A DNA stretch of 64,000 nucleotides from Hymenobacter aranciens (GTDB lineage Bacteria > Bacteroidota > Bacteroidia > Cytophagales > Hymenobacteraceae), in contig NZ_JAUQSY010000003.1 of NCBI RefSeq assembly GCF_030580865.1, forward strand, positions 62,001-126,000, in the 5' to 3' direction. Position numbers and translations under genes: made by a program. This document shows positions 40,747 through 49,228 of the stretch, one piece after another (the stretch's first letter is position 1; each line of letters opens with the position of its first letter). The notes beneath the pieces were generated by a model. It made no database searches. It saw only the letters and a list, made by a program, of their open reading frames with translations, and was not told where the DNA came from.

Positions 40747-40864
40747 CGCGCACCGTCCGGTGCGCGGTTAGAAATAATCCTCAACGAGCCGCTTAAGTGC
40801 GGGCGAACGAGGGTTTAGTGTTGCATACACTATAGAAAGAAACCGGCTTCTGGCCGGTTTTTTT
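40747..40864 (+). terminator. Hairpin and intrinsic terminator after the SBBP gene
   Basis: A perfect hairpin CGCGCACCG/CGGTGCGCG at 40747-40766 is followed by a classic terminator at 40841-40864: AACCGGC, 5-nt loop, GCCGGTT, then seven T. The nearly 200 bp between the stop codon and the T-run hold no gene. Confidence 0.82.
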
Positions 40865-40933
40865 CTGCCTGGAAGGTAGGTTTATTGTTAGTGAGTAAGG
40901 TGCGTTAGGCTGCAGACTATCAGTATACGACCG

Positions 40934-40964
40934 TTGAGCGCCCTTGTGGCAGTGGTTATGTTTG
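40934..40964 (+). promoter_or_regulatory. Orphan promoter
   Basis: A -33 TTG (40934-40936) is exactly 20 bp from a perfect TATGTTTG -7 box (40957-40964). No rightward coding gene follows before the terminator at 41086-41123. Confidence 0.65.
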
Positions 40965-40970
40965 TAGAGT

Positions 40971-41123
40971 TGCCAACTCTGATTTAGCCGTCGCAGCTGC
41001 GGGTAGGAAACGTGACTTCCCGAAAGAAAAACAGCAGGCCGGAGGAAGCAAACGCTAATCGTGAGCCGCTAGCAGCATCTGCCACAAAAAAAGGCGGCCC
41101 CCGCTACCGGGAGCCGCCTTTTT
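40971..41123 (+). ncRNA. Candidate small non-coding RNA (about 150 nt)
   Basis: The predicted transcript begins with a perfect 7-bp hairpin (AGAGTTG-C-CAACTCT, ~40967-40981), contains possible long-range pairing between GCTG/TAG near 41005 and CTAG/CAGC near 41070, and ends in the terminator at 41086-41123. I find no convincing ORF. A short segment, CAGGCCGGAGGAAGCA, vaguely recalls the SRP RNA loop but lacks two core bases. Class unknown. Confidence 0.45.
41086..41123. terminator. Bidirectional intrinsic terminator
   Basis: AAAAAAAGGCGGC and GCCGCCTTTTT flank a CCCCGCTACCGGGA loop that can itself pair (CCCG/CGGG). It serves the rightward candidate RNA and the leftward peptidase gene. Confidence 0.9.
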
Positions 41124-41145
41124 GCGGTGCGCTAAGCCGAGGTGC

Positions 41146-44100
41146 TTAGTTTTTCAGCAGGCGCTGCACCACCGTGCCCTGGGGCAGGGTGAGGTGCAAC
41201 TGATACACGCCGGTAGCCAGCTTGCCCAGGTCGAGCGAGTGCTGGAGCACGGTGCCATTCTTGCTGAGCTGCTCCTGCGCCACGGTGCGGCCCAGGGCAT
41301 CGGTCACGCGCAGGGCCACGGCGCCGCGCTGGCTGTTGTCGATGCTCAGGTTGAAGGTGCCGGTACTGGGGTTGGGGTACACCGCTACACCCAGCTGCTG
41401 GGCCGACTGCTGGGCGCTGAGGCCTACGGCCTCGTTGGTCCATTCTGAGCAGCCGTTGGTGTTGCAGGCCCGCACGCGGTAGAAATACTGGCCGCTTGTG
41501 TACAGCACGTCTTCGTAGATACCGCCCGAAATCTGCGCCTGAGCTGGCACTTGCAGGGTGTTCAGCAGCGTAAAATTCTGGTTGTTGTTGGGCGAGCGTT
41601 GAATTTCATAGTACGTGGGTACGCCGCCGGTGCCGGGCATCGTCCAGATGGACTGCAGGGTGGTAGTGTTGTTGGCGCGGCCCGCGTCAATAACCGTCAG
41701 CGACGAGGGGGCGGCCGGTACTTCGCCTACCAGGCACAGCTCCAGCGTCCAGGCCGTGATGCGGCCCCCGTTGCCCGCCATGTTGTCCGACACCGACAGG
41801 GTCCAGTTGCCGTTGGCAGGGCTGCCCGTCAGAGCGTTCAGCGGGTTGGCCGGGCGCACGGTGGCGTTGCTGGTGAGGGGGCAGGAAATAGCCGCCGTGG
41901 CCAGGTCGTCGAAGCTCAGGTTGATGTCGGCGGTGCCGGGGCAGGTGCCGCGCGGAATCACCACCACGCTAACGCCCTGCGGGTTGATAAGGGTTACTTC
42001 CACCTCTTCCACGGCCGAGTGCGTAACGGCCAGGTTGCGCAGGCGCACTTCGCCCACCCGCTCGGTACTGGCGATGGTCGTTACCGAGTTAGCTGTCACG
42101 CCCGCCGTCAGGAAAATGGGACGGGGCACGTTGGTGGCCACTGTCGGCACGCAGGTCTGGATGCCGGTACGGAAAGTTTGCACGGCCGAGAACGGCGCCG
42201 TCGCGCAGGGGCTGAGGGCCCGCACGCGCCAGTAGTAAGTAGTGGTGGGGTTCAGGTTTGCGGTGGGCGTGTAGTTGTTGGTGGTCACGGTGATGGGCGT
42301 GCCCAGCACCAGGGTGCCAGCGGCAAAGGTGTTGTCGGTGGCCACCTGCAGCTCGTAGCCCGTGGCATTGGCCACGGCCGACCACACAAAGCGCGGCCGG
42401 TAGCTGGTGGGGATTCCCCCCTGCGAGTTGGGCGAGGTGGCTGAGGCCGTGCCGGTAGCGGCCGGCTGCACCACGAAGCTCAGGGTTTGTACCTGCGTGA
42501 CGCTGCCGCTGGTGCCCGACAGGGTCAGCGCATAGGTGCCGGGGGCGGTGGAGGCGGCCACGTTCACGGTCACCGTCGAGGTGCCGGGGGTGCTGCCTAC
42601 CGTCACGCTGGGCGTGCCATACGTCACGTTGATGCCAGCGGGCAGGTTGTTGGCACTCAGGGCCACCGTGCCGGTGAAGCCCGTAATCTGACCCACCGAA
42701 ATCGTGGTGCTGGCCGAGGCGCCGGGGCAGGCGCTGAGGGTGGCAGGAGTAGCCGCCGGCGCCAGGAAGAAGGTCGGGCCCGAGTTGCCCACCACGCGGA
42801 AGTTTTGGTTCGAGATGTCGAAGAAGACGTTGCCATTGGCGCGCACCATCACGCGGGCGGTGTTGGTAGTGGGTGCCGTCAGGGGCACCGTGATGGTTTC
42901 CGAGCCATCATTCGGCACGGCCGTGGCCAGGGTGATGGGGTAGGTGAAGCCCCCATCGTTCGAAAGCAGAATGTCCACGTTGGCCGCGTTGATGGGCGCG
43001 GCAGTGGTGTTGGCCACATCCCAGGTTACCTGGGCCGGAGCGCCGGCTTGCCACACAATGCTGCTGGTGTTGGGCAGCGTGACGAGGAACGGACCAGCCG
43101 TGCCCACCACCTGCATGCTCATGGCGTCGTAGTCCACGGCACCGCCGCCCACGCGGTTGTCGCGGGCCACGAAGCGGAAGTTGAGGTTGCGGGCGTAGGT
43201 AGGCAGTCGCTCGCCGATGTTGGTGGTATTATTCACCAGGTCACTCAGGCGGGGGAAGTAGCGCGTGGGCGACGTCGTGGGCACGAAGTCGCGGAAAATC
43301 GGCGCGTCGCCCTGAGGGTTGCTCACCGTGGTCAGCACGGTGCCCAGGTCAAACTGCTCCCACATGTAGGTCAGCGGGTCACCGTTGGGGTCAGTGCCCG
43401 AGCCCGTCAGCACGAAGGGCGTGCTCCGGGGGATGATGTAGTTGGCACCGGCTTCGGGCACCGGCACGCCGTTGTTGGTCGGCGTCGTCACGGCGCAGTT
43501 GCCCTGGCTGCTGGTAAGGTGCGACAGAATTTCGTCGAAGCTCTTCGAGTGGAAATATGGGATACTGTTGTCGGCAATGTCTTCCGGCGAGCAGATGCCC
43601 GCGTAGGCCATGATGGTAACGCCGCTGCCGGGCTCGTAGGCGGCCGTTGTGGCGCGGGTGGGGTTCGAGTTGGGCGGCGTGAAGCTTCCACCCACGCAGT
43701 TGCCGGCGTTCGAGGCGTGAAAAGTGTGGTTGCCGTTGAACTGGTGGCCGATTTCGTGCGCCACAAAGTCAATATCAAACGCGTCGCCCACTGGGTTGGG
43801 CAAGCCGGTTACGCCCCGGGCCTTGCCCGAGTTCACGCACACCGAAGGCCGCTGGGCAATGCCGCCGCCGCCGGTGCTAAATACGTGGCCAATATCGTAG
43901 TTGGCGTTGCCAATGATGCGGTCCACGTTTTGCTGGTTCTGGTCCAGCATCAGCGGGCCGCTGGCGTCGGTGTAAGTCGGCGAAGGCTGAGTACCGGTAC
44001 CGCTCAGGAAGGTGAGCTGGTCATTATTAGGTATCAGCACCAGGCGGCAGGCAATTTCCAGCTCGTACACCCCACTCACGCGGTTAATCGACGCTACTTT

Positions 44101-44829
44101 GCCGGCAATGACGCCAGCGGCGGTGTTGCCCTTGGTGCGGGCGTACTCCGGCGTGTTCGACAGCGCCAGGCGGAAGGTGCGCAACTGGGTGCCGTTGGAC
44201 TGGCGTTGCAGGCCTGCGGGGGCAGCGGTGCCGGGTACGCCGGGCGTCGCCACGTTCATGCTCTCATCGTTGAAGCAGCGGAAGCCCACCACCTTCGTGT
44301 TCATGGCGTTTTTGTTGAACACCAGGTGGTGCACATCGTCGCCGTAGCGCAGGGCCGGGTCGATGTAGAACGTGCGCGTGGGGCTGATAACCATGGCGTG
44401 GAAGCCCAGCGAGCTCACGTCGAGGCGGGCCACGGCCGACGGGTCGTCTACCCCCTGGGCCTGGTAAGTTTTGATTTCCGGAAACTTAGCTGCCAGGGCA
44501 GGGGCCATCACCGGTACCTGCGTCACGCGGAAGCGCTGCGAGCCGCCCTCGGGCAGTGGCAGCGAAATCACCACGTTAGAATTGCGGGCGCCCGCGCCCT
44601 GCTCGGCCGGGGCCGGCAGCAGGGCCGTCCGCATGGCCGCCATGTTCACCTCAATGGCACGGTAGCTGCTCAGCGCGGCCGTAAATTTGGATGCCTCGGT
44701 AGGTACGTCGGGATTGTTGGCCCACAGTACCTTTTGTGCCGAAGCCCCCAGCGGAGCGGCTACGCTCAGCAGGCCGGCCACCGCCAGCCGCTGCCAGGAG
44801 CGCCGCATCACAGGTAGGGTTTGAAACAT
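41146..44829 (-). CDS. T9SS-secreted reprolysin-type metallopeptidase
   Basis: A 1227-residue exported protein (signal peptide ending PLGASAQ). The zinc site HEIGHQFNGNHTFH (~358-371, HExxHxxxxxH) and Met-turn ITIMAYAG-like VTIMAYAGIC place it with M12B/reprolysin-like metzincins. It continues with Ig-like segments (~480-720), a fibronectin-like unit (FVWSAVANATGYELQVATDN), a P/homoB-like domain (~930-1060, GNWTLSVSDNMAGNGG), another FN3 unit, and a type A sorting domain at the end (VAVYPNPSTGTFNLSI to GVYQLHL). Probably a surface or secreted protease. Confidence 0.92.
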   Translation of the reverse strand: MFQTLPVMRRSWQRLAVAGLLSVAAPLGASAQKVLWANNPDVPTEASKFTAALSSYRAIEVNMAAMRTALLPAPAEQGAGARNSNVVISLPLPEGGSQRFRVTQVPVMAPALAAKFPEIKTYQAQGVDDPSAVARLDVSSLGFHAMVISPTRTFYIDPALRYGDDVHHLVFNKNAMNTKVVGFRCFNDESMNVATPGVPGTAAPAGLQRQSNGTQLRTFRLALSNTPEYARTKGNTAAGVIAGKVASINRVSGVYELEIACRLVLIPNNDQLTFLSGTGTQPSPTYTDASGPLMLDQNQQNVDRIIGNANYDIGHVFSTGGGGIAQRPSVCVNSGKARGVTGLPNPVGDAFDIDFVAHEIGHQFNGNHTFHASNAGNCVGGSFTPPNSNPTRATTAAYEPGSGVTIMAYAGICSPEDIADNSIPYFHSKSFDEILSHLTSSQGNCAVTTPTNNGVPVPEAGANYIIPRSTPFVLTGSGTDPNGDPLTYMWEQFDLGTVLTTVSNPQGDAPIFRDFVPTTSPTRYFPRLSDLVNNTTNIGERLPTYARNLNFRFVARDNRVGGGAVDYDAMSMQVVGTAGPFLVTLPNTSSIVWQAGAPAQVTWDVANTTAAPINAANVDILLSNDGGFTYPITLATAVPNDGSETITVPLTAPTTNTARVMVRANGNVFFDISNQNFRVVGNSGPTFFLAPAATPATLSACPGASASTTISVGQITGFTGTVALSANNLPAGINVTYGTPSVTVGSTPGTSTVTVNVAASTAPGTYALTLSGTSGSVTQVQTLSFVVQPAATGTASATSPNSQGGIPTSYRPRFVWSAVANATGYELQVATDNTFAAGTLVLGTPITVTTNNYTPTANLNPTTTYYWRVRALSPCATAPFSAVQTFRTGIQTCVPTVATNVPRPIFLTAGVTANSVTTIASTERVGEVRLRNLAVTHSAVEEVEVTLINPQGVSVVVIPRGTCPGTADINLSFDDLATAAISCPLTSNATVRPANPLNALTGSPANGNWTLSVSDNMAGNGGRITAWTLELCLVGEVPAAPSSLTVIDAGRANNTTTLQSIWTMPGTGGVPTYYEIQRSPNNNQNFTLLNTLQVPAQAQISGGIYEDVLYTSGQYFYRVRACNTNGCSEWTNEAVGLSAQQSAQQLGVAVYPNPSTGTFNLSIDNSQRGAVALRVTDALGRTVAQEQLSKNGTVLQHSLDLGKLATGVYQLHLTLPQGTVVQRLLKN

Positions 44830-45164
44830 AAGGAGAAATGAAAAAAGTGGAGGTTTGCGTTAGGAAAGCTCTAAAAGTAAGGATTTTTACAGAAATCCGG
44901 CCGGGTTTAGCGGCTTGCCGCCAGCACTCAAACAAAGAAACCGGCTGACTGCCAGCTAGCCGCCTAAATTAGACCAATACCAAAAAAGCATCGTCGGTTT
45001 GGCCCAAACTCCCACCTTTTAGAAGTCGTTCCCGCCTGCGGGCAGAAAAAAACGGACAGGGAAATGGGATGTTTCCCAGAGCTGGGGTTAATGCAAGATT
45101 AAAAAAGAACGTTGTGCTGAACGCGGAGCCGTCATGCTGAGCGGTTTCGGCGGACTGGTACCGG
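44830..45164. other. 335-bp intergenic region
   Basis: Contains the probable promoter of the peptidase gene (minus-strand TACTTTTA, 44879-44872, 7 of 8 to the -7 box), a hairpin-like CCGGCTGACTGCCAGCTAGC stretch near 44941, and a solitary half-copy of the GTCATGCTGA repeat family at ~45115-45150. No gene seen. Confidence 0.5.
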
Positions 45165-47108
45165 CTAGCTCTCCGTCTTCACCAGCACCACCTGCGCCTT
45201 GTCGGCGATGCTGATTTTGCGGCGGAAATCCACATAACCGGTGTAGGCCGTGCGGGGCAGGTGGGCGCGCTTCAGATCTACACGGCGGATGTACTGCACC
45301 GTGCCATCGGGCAAGGCCTGAAAATTATTGGAATACGTGCCGTAGTCGGTGCTGAATTTTACGGCCGTGGGCAGGGCCTCGGGCCTGAAGCCGGCGGGCA
45401 GGTGCAGGCGCACGGTGTCGGTGTGCAGGCTGGCGGTGGGCAGCCACAGCTCGGCCTGGCGCTCGCCGATGAGGGCGGGTAGCGCGGGCAGGCGGCTCAG
45501 CAGGTTAGGGTTGACGAAGGCGCGCTTGCCGGTGGGCGGTGCGAAGCCCGGCAGCGTCAGGCCCAGGTTTTCGACCACGGCCGGGGCGGTCGGGGTGCTG
45601 GCCGCCGCCAGGTTGAATTTGGTGAGCGTGAAGGTGGGCAGCCGAAGGTGCTCGGTCACGTATTTTTTCTGCTCGGCGGGGGCCAGGTCGTGCAGCAGGC
45701 TGGCGTACTGGTCCTGCTCCAGGCCGGTGCGCAGGGTGCGGGCGGTAGCGGTGGCGCCGCCCGTGGCATCCAGAAACAAATCGAGGCGGCGCTCCAGGCG
45801 GTTGTGGCGGGCGTCGTAGTGCGGGGTGCTCACCAACTGGCCGCCCCGGGGCGTCACCAGCAGCGCGTGGCGGTTGCCGGTAAAGCTGCTCATGTAGCCG
45901 AAGGCCTCAGTCTGGCTGGTGCATTCCAGCCACAGCGTGTCGGCCTTGGGAGCCGTCATCGGCACGCAGATGATGGCGTGGTTGAACTGCAGGCTGGGGA
46001 AGTCGGGGCGCAGGTCGGCGTGGTGACGGCCGGCGCCCACTAGGGCCACGTAGGCCGGCACGCCGGCAGCGTTCAGTAGCGCCATAGTGTAGTTGCTGAG
46101 GGCTTTGCAGTCGCCGTAGCCATTGGTGGCCACCGAGCTGGCCGGGAAAGTCTGCCAGCCGCCAATGCCCAGCTGAATGGAGATGTAGCGGGTGCTGCTC
46201 TGCAGCATTTCGTACACCCGCTGCACGCGGGTGCGCACGTCGGGGGCGCCCTGCACTAGGGCCGCCACTTTGGCCACGGTGGCGGGCGGCAGCTGGTCGC
46301 GGTTGGCGTTCAGGTCGTAGCTCCACTGGCCCAGGCCCTGCCAAGTGCTGGCATTGCCCTTGTGGCCCTGCACCTCGAAGATGCCGGGCGCCAGGGCCAC
46401 CATCGGCGTGGTATAGCGCAGGGGAGGGGCCAGCTCTTCCTCTTCCAGCGAAGGCCGGTTGGCCAGTTTCCACTCGTACACTTCCTGGCCGTCGACGGCG
46501 CTGTGGCTGAGGGCGGGGCCGGTCCACTGCCGCTCCTGGTAGCGCAGGGGCAGGCTGCCGGGCGTGCTCACGCGCAGGCTGGCGCTTTCCACGGCCAGGC
46601 CTTCTTCCGCCTGCGGGGCCCAACTGGGATAAAACAAGGTGTTGTCGGACACCGTTTCGTAGTCGAACTCCACGGTATAAGGCGTTTGGGGCTGGCGCAG
46701 GTCGGCGAAGCGCACGCGGGCGTCGCTCATCAGGCTGCCGTCGCGGCCGCCCATGCCCTGGTCGCGGATTTCGGTGCTGCGCAGGGCGTGCAGCAGCTTG
46801 CCATCGGCATCGTACACGGCCCCGCGCAGGTAGCTGATGGACGTCAGCGCATCATACGGCGTGGTGAGCAAGCCAAAGTCGTCGCCAGCCTGGTCGAGCA
46901 CCGTCACCACGTAGTGAATGCTGTGCACCAGCCGGCTGGCCGATTTTACGGTCACCACCTCGTCATCAGCGCGCAGCACGGCGTGCGCGCCCTCGCGCAG
47001 GGCCGCCGGAATGGCAGCCACGGGATACTTAGGGGCCGGGGCGGCCGGGCGGCTGGGTGCCGCTTCGGGCAGCGGCAGCAGGGCCAGCAAGGGCAGGAGG
47101 AAATTCAT
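45165..47108 (-). CDS. DUF3857/transglutaminase-like protein, catalytic Cys present
   Basis: 647 residues from the ATG at 47108 (signal peptide MNFLLPLLALLPLPEAA). An N-terminal DUF3857 domain (~45-230) precedes a transglutaminase-like core with TNGYGDCKALSNYTMALL (catalytic Cys), FNHAIICVPM (His) and LWLECTSQTEAFGYM, then a C-terminal DUF3858-like beta domain. It has the full Cys-His pair, unlike its two upstream paralogues. Exported to the periplasm; substrate unknown. Confidence 0.85.
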   Translation of the reverse strand: MNFLLPLLALLPLPEAAPSRPAAPAPKYPVAAIPAALREGAHAVLRADDEVVTVKSASRLVHSIHYVVTVLDQAGDDFGLLTTPYDALTSISYLRGAVYDADGKLLHALRSTEIRDQGMGGRDGSLMSDARVRFADLRQPQTPYTVEFDYETVSDNTLFYPSWAPQAEEGLAVESASLRVSTPGSLPLRYQERQWTGPALSHSAVDGQEVYEWKLANRPSLEEEELAPPLRYTTPMVALAPGIFEVQGHKGNASTWQGLGQWSYDLNANRDQLPPATVAKVAALVQGAPDVRTRVQRVYEMLQSSTRYISIQLGIGGWQTFPASSVATNGYGDCKALSNYTMALLNAAGVPAYVALVGAGRHHADLRPDFPSLQFNHAIICVPMTAPKADTLWLECTSQTEAFGYMSSFTGNRHALLVTPRGGQLVSTPHYDARHNRLERRLDLFLDATGGATATARTLRTGLEQDQYASLLHDLAPAEQKKYVTEHLRLPTFTLTKFNLAAASTPTAPAVVENLGLTLPGFAPPTGKRAFVNPNLLSRLPALPALIGERQAELWLPTASLHTDTVRLHLPAGFRPEALPTAVKFSTDYGTYSNNFQALPDGTVQYIRRVDLKRAHLPRTAYTGYVDFRRKISIADKAQVVLVKTES

Positions 47109-47144
47109 AGCAACGAAGGAAAAGCGTAGCGCAAGGCTTCGCAA

Positions 47145-49130
47145 TTAAGCTTTTTTCTTGATGACCAGCTTCTCGGCCTGCTTTTCCAGCATCAGGCGGT
47201 AAAACTCGCGCAGGTGCTCGTACTCGGCGGCGGTGTACTCGGGCTTGCGCAGGCTCATGCGGCTGGTAATCTGCAGGCCTGCCTCGGTGGGCGAGGCACT
47301 GTACAGGAAGCGGCCGCCGCCCTCGGGCAGGTCAATCACGGCGGGTTTGGGCAGCTCGGCCACCTCGTAGCCGGCGGGCAGGCTCAGGGTCATCAGTGTG
47401 GTTTCGTCCTGCGGCATCCCGAAATCCACCGGGTACATGCGGTTGTCGTGGCGGAAGGGGTTCTGGTCGGAGCTGAACTCGCCGAGGGCCCCCAGGTAAA
47501 ACAGGCCCGCCGTGGCATTGTCATCGGCCGGCTGCGTGAATTCGTAGTCCAGCTTCAGCGGCTGGCTGAGTTCCTGGCGGTTCGAGATGGTGAACTTGGG
47601 CACCGTCCAGCTCGAGTGCTGGCTGGCAAACTGGTTGCGGTATTTGGGTTCGCCCTGCTCCTGCAGGGTGCTGCGCTCGGCTGCGGCCGCGTAGCCGCCA
47701 TATTCCTCGTGCACCGTGCCCGTGATGGCGCCCTGCGCATCAAGTGTCAGCTTAACTTGTTGGTAGTGAGTTTTGCGATGGCTGGGCGTCAGGTCTACCC
47801 AGTGGTCGCCGGGCAGGTCTTTCGCCACCACGCGGCCCAGCTTGTTGAGGCAGCGTTCGGGCAGTACGCCGCTGGGCAGCAGCGGTTCCGTAGCATCGAG
47901 CAGCATGGCTTTGCCATCGGTGTTGGTCACGCTGGCCACCACGTAGTTGAAGCGTGAAGCCATGGGCTGGGCCAGGTTTACGCGGCCGTTGGTGCGGGTG
48001 CTCAGCACCACTGGTTGGGCCGGGATGTTGGCCGTGCGCAGGGCGGCAATCAGTAGCAGGTTCACGTCGGCGGCGTTGCCGCGGTGCTGCTCCAGGTAAA
48101 TCTTACGCAGCGGGGCCGAGGTATAGATGGTTTCTACATCGTTGTACTTAACGGTATTGCGAACCATGTTGTGAATGGCGGCCACGCGGGTTTCCAGCGT
48201 CGCTGTGGGGGACAGGTTCAGCCTGGCCAGCTCGTCCTTCAGGAAACCACCCCGGTTAAGCTGCAGGCCAAACGATTCGTCTTCCAGCAGCGTCGTTTCC
48301 ACTTTTTCCCAGGTGCGGGTCACGTCGCGGGTCATCACGCCGGGCACCACCAGGCTCGACAGCTCGAAGTCGATACGCGACTCGTAGTCGTCGAGCGTGG
48401 TAATGAAGGGCTCCTTGGTCAGGGCCGGCACGTCTTTCATCACCCAGCGCGACTCCGTGGTGCGCACCGGATGCTGCGCAATGATGGTGCTGCCTTCGGT
48501 GTGCTCCCGAATGGATAGCGGCAAATATCCTTGCATGAGTGTTTTATAGTCGAACCAATCGGGTACGCTGGTGCGGTACTCGCTCCAGCGCGTGGGAATG
48601 GTGCGCTGGAAGCTCCAGCCCGGCAGGCCGGTCGAGTGCTCCGAGATGATGGAGTAGCTGTACTCAATCACGGCGCCTTCGCGCACGTTGGGCATCGTAA
48701 ACTTGCGCAGGCGCAGCTGCCGGACCACGTCTTCTGTGAACTTGTTGTCGTCTTCCAGCTTGCTTTTTACCAACTCACCATTCACCAGGTTATACGTGTA
48801 GCCCTTCAGGTTATACAGCCGCTGGTGGCCATAGAGCGGCACCTGCACGGTAGCCCAGTCAAACCCCGCCTTTTTCTGAATTTTAATCCGCACCACCACT
48901 TCCAGCTCACTCTGAAAGTTGTCGGAAGCGTTGGCAATCACGCGGGCGCGGCCAAACTCGGCCAGCACTACGGCCTCGGCGGCGCTATCGGCTGGCAGTA
49001 GCTTGGCGTTGAATTCCTTGAGGTCGAGCTTGCCGAACTTTAGCGGCTCGGGCTGGGCCAGGGCCCGGTGCCCACCCAAAGAGGCCGCCGCCAGCAGCAA
49101 GACCCGGCAATAGAGTAAAGAAAATTGCAT
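47145..49130 (-). CDS. DUF3857/transglutaminase-like protein, catalytic Cys replaced
   Basis: 661 residues from the ATG at 49130 (signal MQFSLLYCRVLLLAAASLGG). Same domain order as the neighbouring paralogues: DUF3857 with FTMPNVREGAVIEYSYSI, then the transglutaminase fold. The site that should read G-x-C-x-D is HRGNAADVNLLLIAAL, so the nucleophile is Ala. Probably a non-enzymatic binding protein. It ends in a basic tail (EKLVIKKKA). The gap to the next gene is 36 bp, consistent with an operon. Confidence 0.85.
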   Translation of the reverse strand: MQFSLLYCRVLLLAAASLGGHRALAQPEPLKFGKLDLKEFNAKLLPADSAAEAVVLAEFGRARVIANASDNFQSELEVVVRIKIQKKAGFDWATVQVPLYGHQRLYNLKGYTYNLVNGELVKSKLEDDNKFTEDVVRQLRLRKFTMPNVREGAVIEYSYSIISEHSTGLPGWSFQRTIPTRWSEYRTSVPDWFDYKTLMQGYLPLSIREHTEGSTIIAQHPVRTTESRWVMKDVPALTKEPFITTLDDYESRIDFELSSLVVPGVMTRDVTRTWEKVETTLLEDESFGLQLNRGGFLKDELARLNLSPTATLETRVAAIHNMVRNTVKYNDVETIYTSAPLRKIYLEQHRGNAADVNLLLIAALRTANIPAQPVVLSTRTNGRVNLAQPMASRFNYVVASVTNTDGKAMLLDATEPLLPSGVLPERCLNKLGRVVAKDLPGDHWVDLTPSHRKTHYQQVKLTLDAQGAITGTVHEEYGGYAAAAERSTLQEQGEPKYRNQFASQHSSWTVPKFTISNRQELSQPLKLDYEFTQPADDNATAGLFYLGALGEFSSDQNPFRHDNRMYPVDFGMPQDETTLMTLSLPAGYEVAELPKPAVIDLPEGGGRFLYSASPTEAGLQITSRMSLRKPEYTAAEYEHLREFYRLMLEKQAEKLVIKKKA

Positions 49131-49228
49131 CGATAGAGAAAAATGAAGTGGTGGAAAAGAAAGGTTGAAATTACTGTAAAATTTTTGACAAGATACTAGT
49201 TGCTGTATTTTTTTTATTGCGTCCATGC

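Noticed and set aside
40971..41123. Signal recognition particle RNA
   Set aside because: CAGGCCGGAGGAAGCA resembles the domain IV core but misses two bases needed for the tetraloop stem and symmetric loop; kept only as an unclassified candidate RNA.
42487..44817. 776-codon open frame on the plus strand
   Set aside because: It is antisense to the metallopeptidase gene, has His/Gly/Arg-rich composition typical of shadows in GC-rich DNA, and shows no domain or signal.
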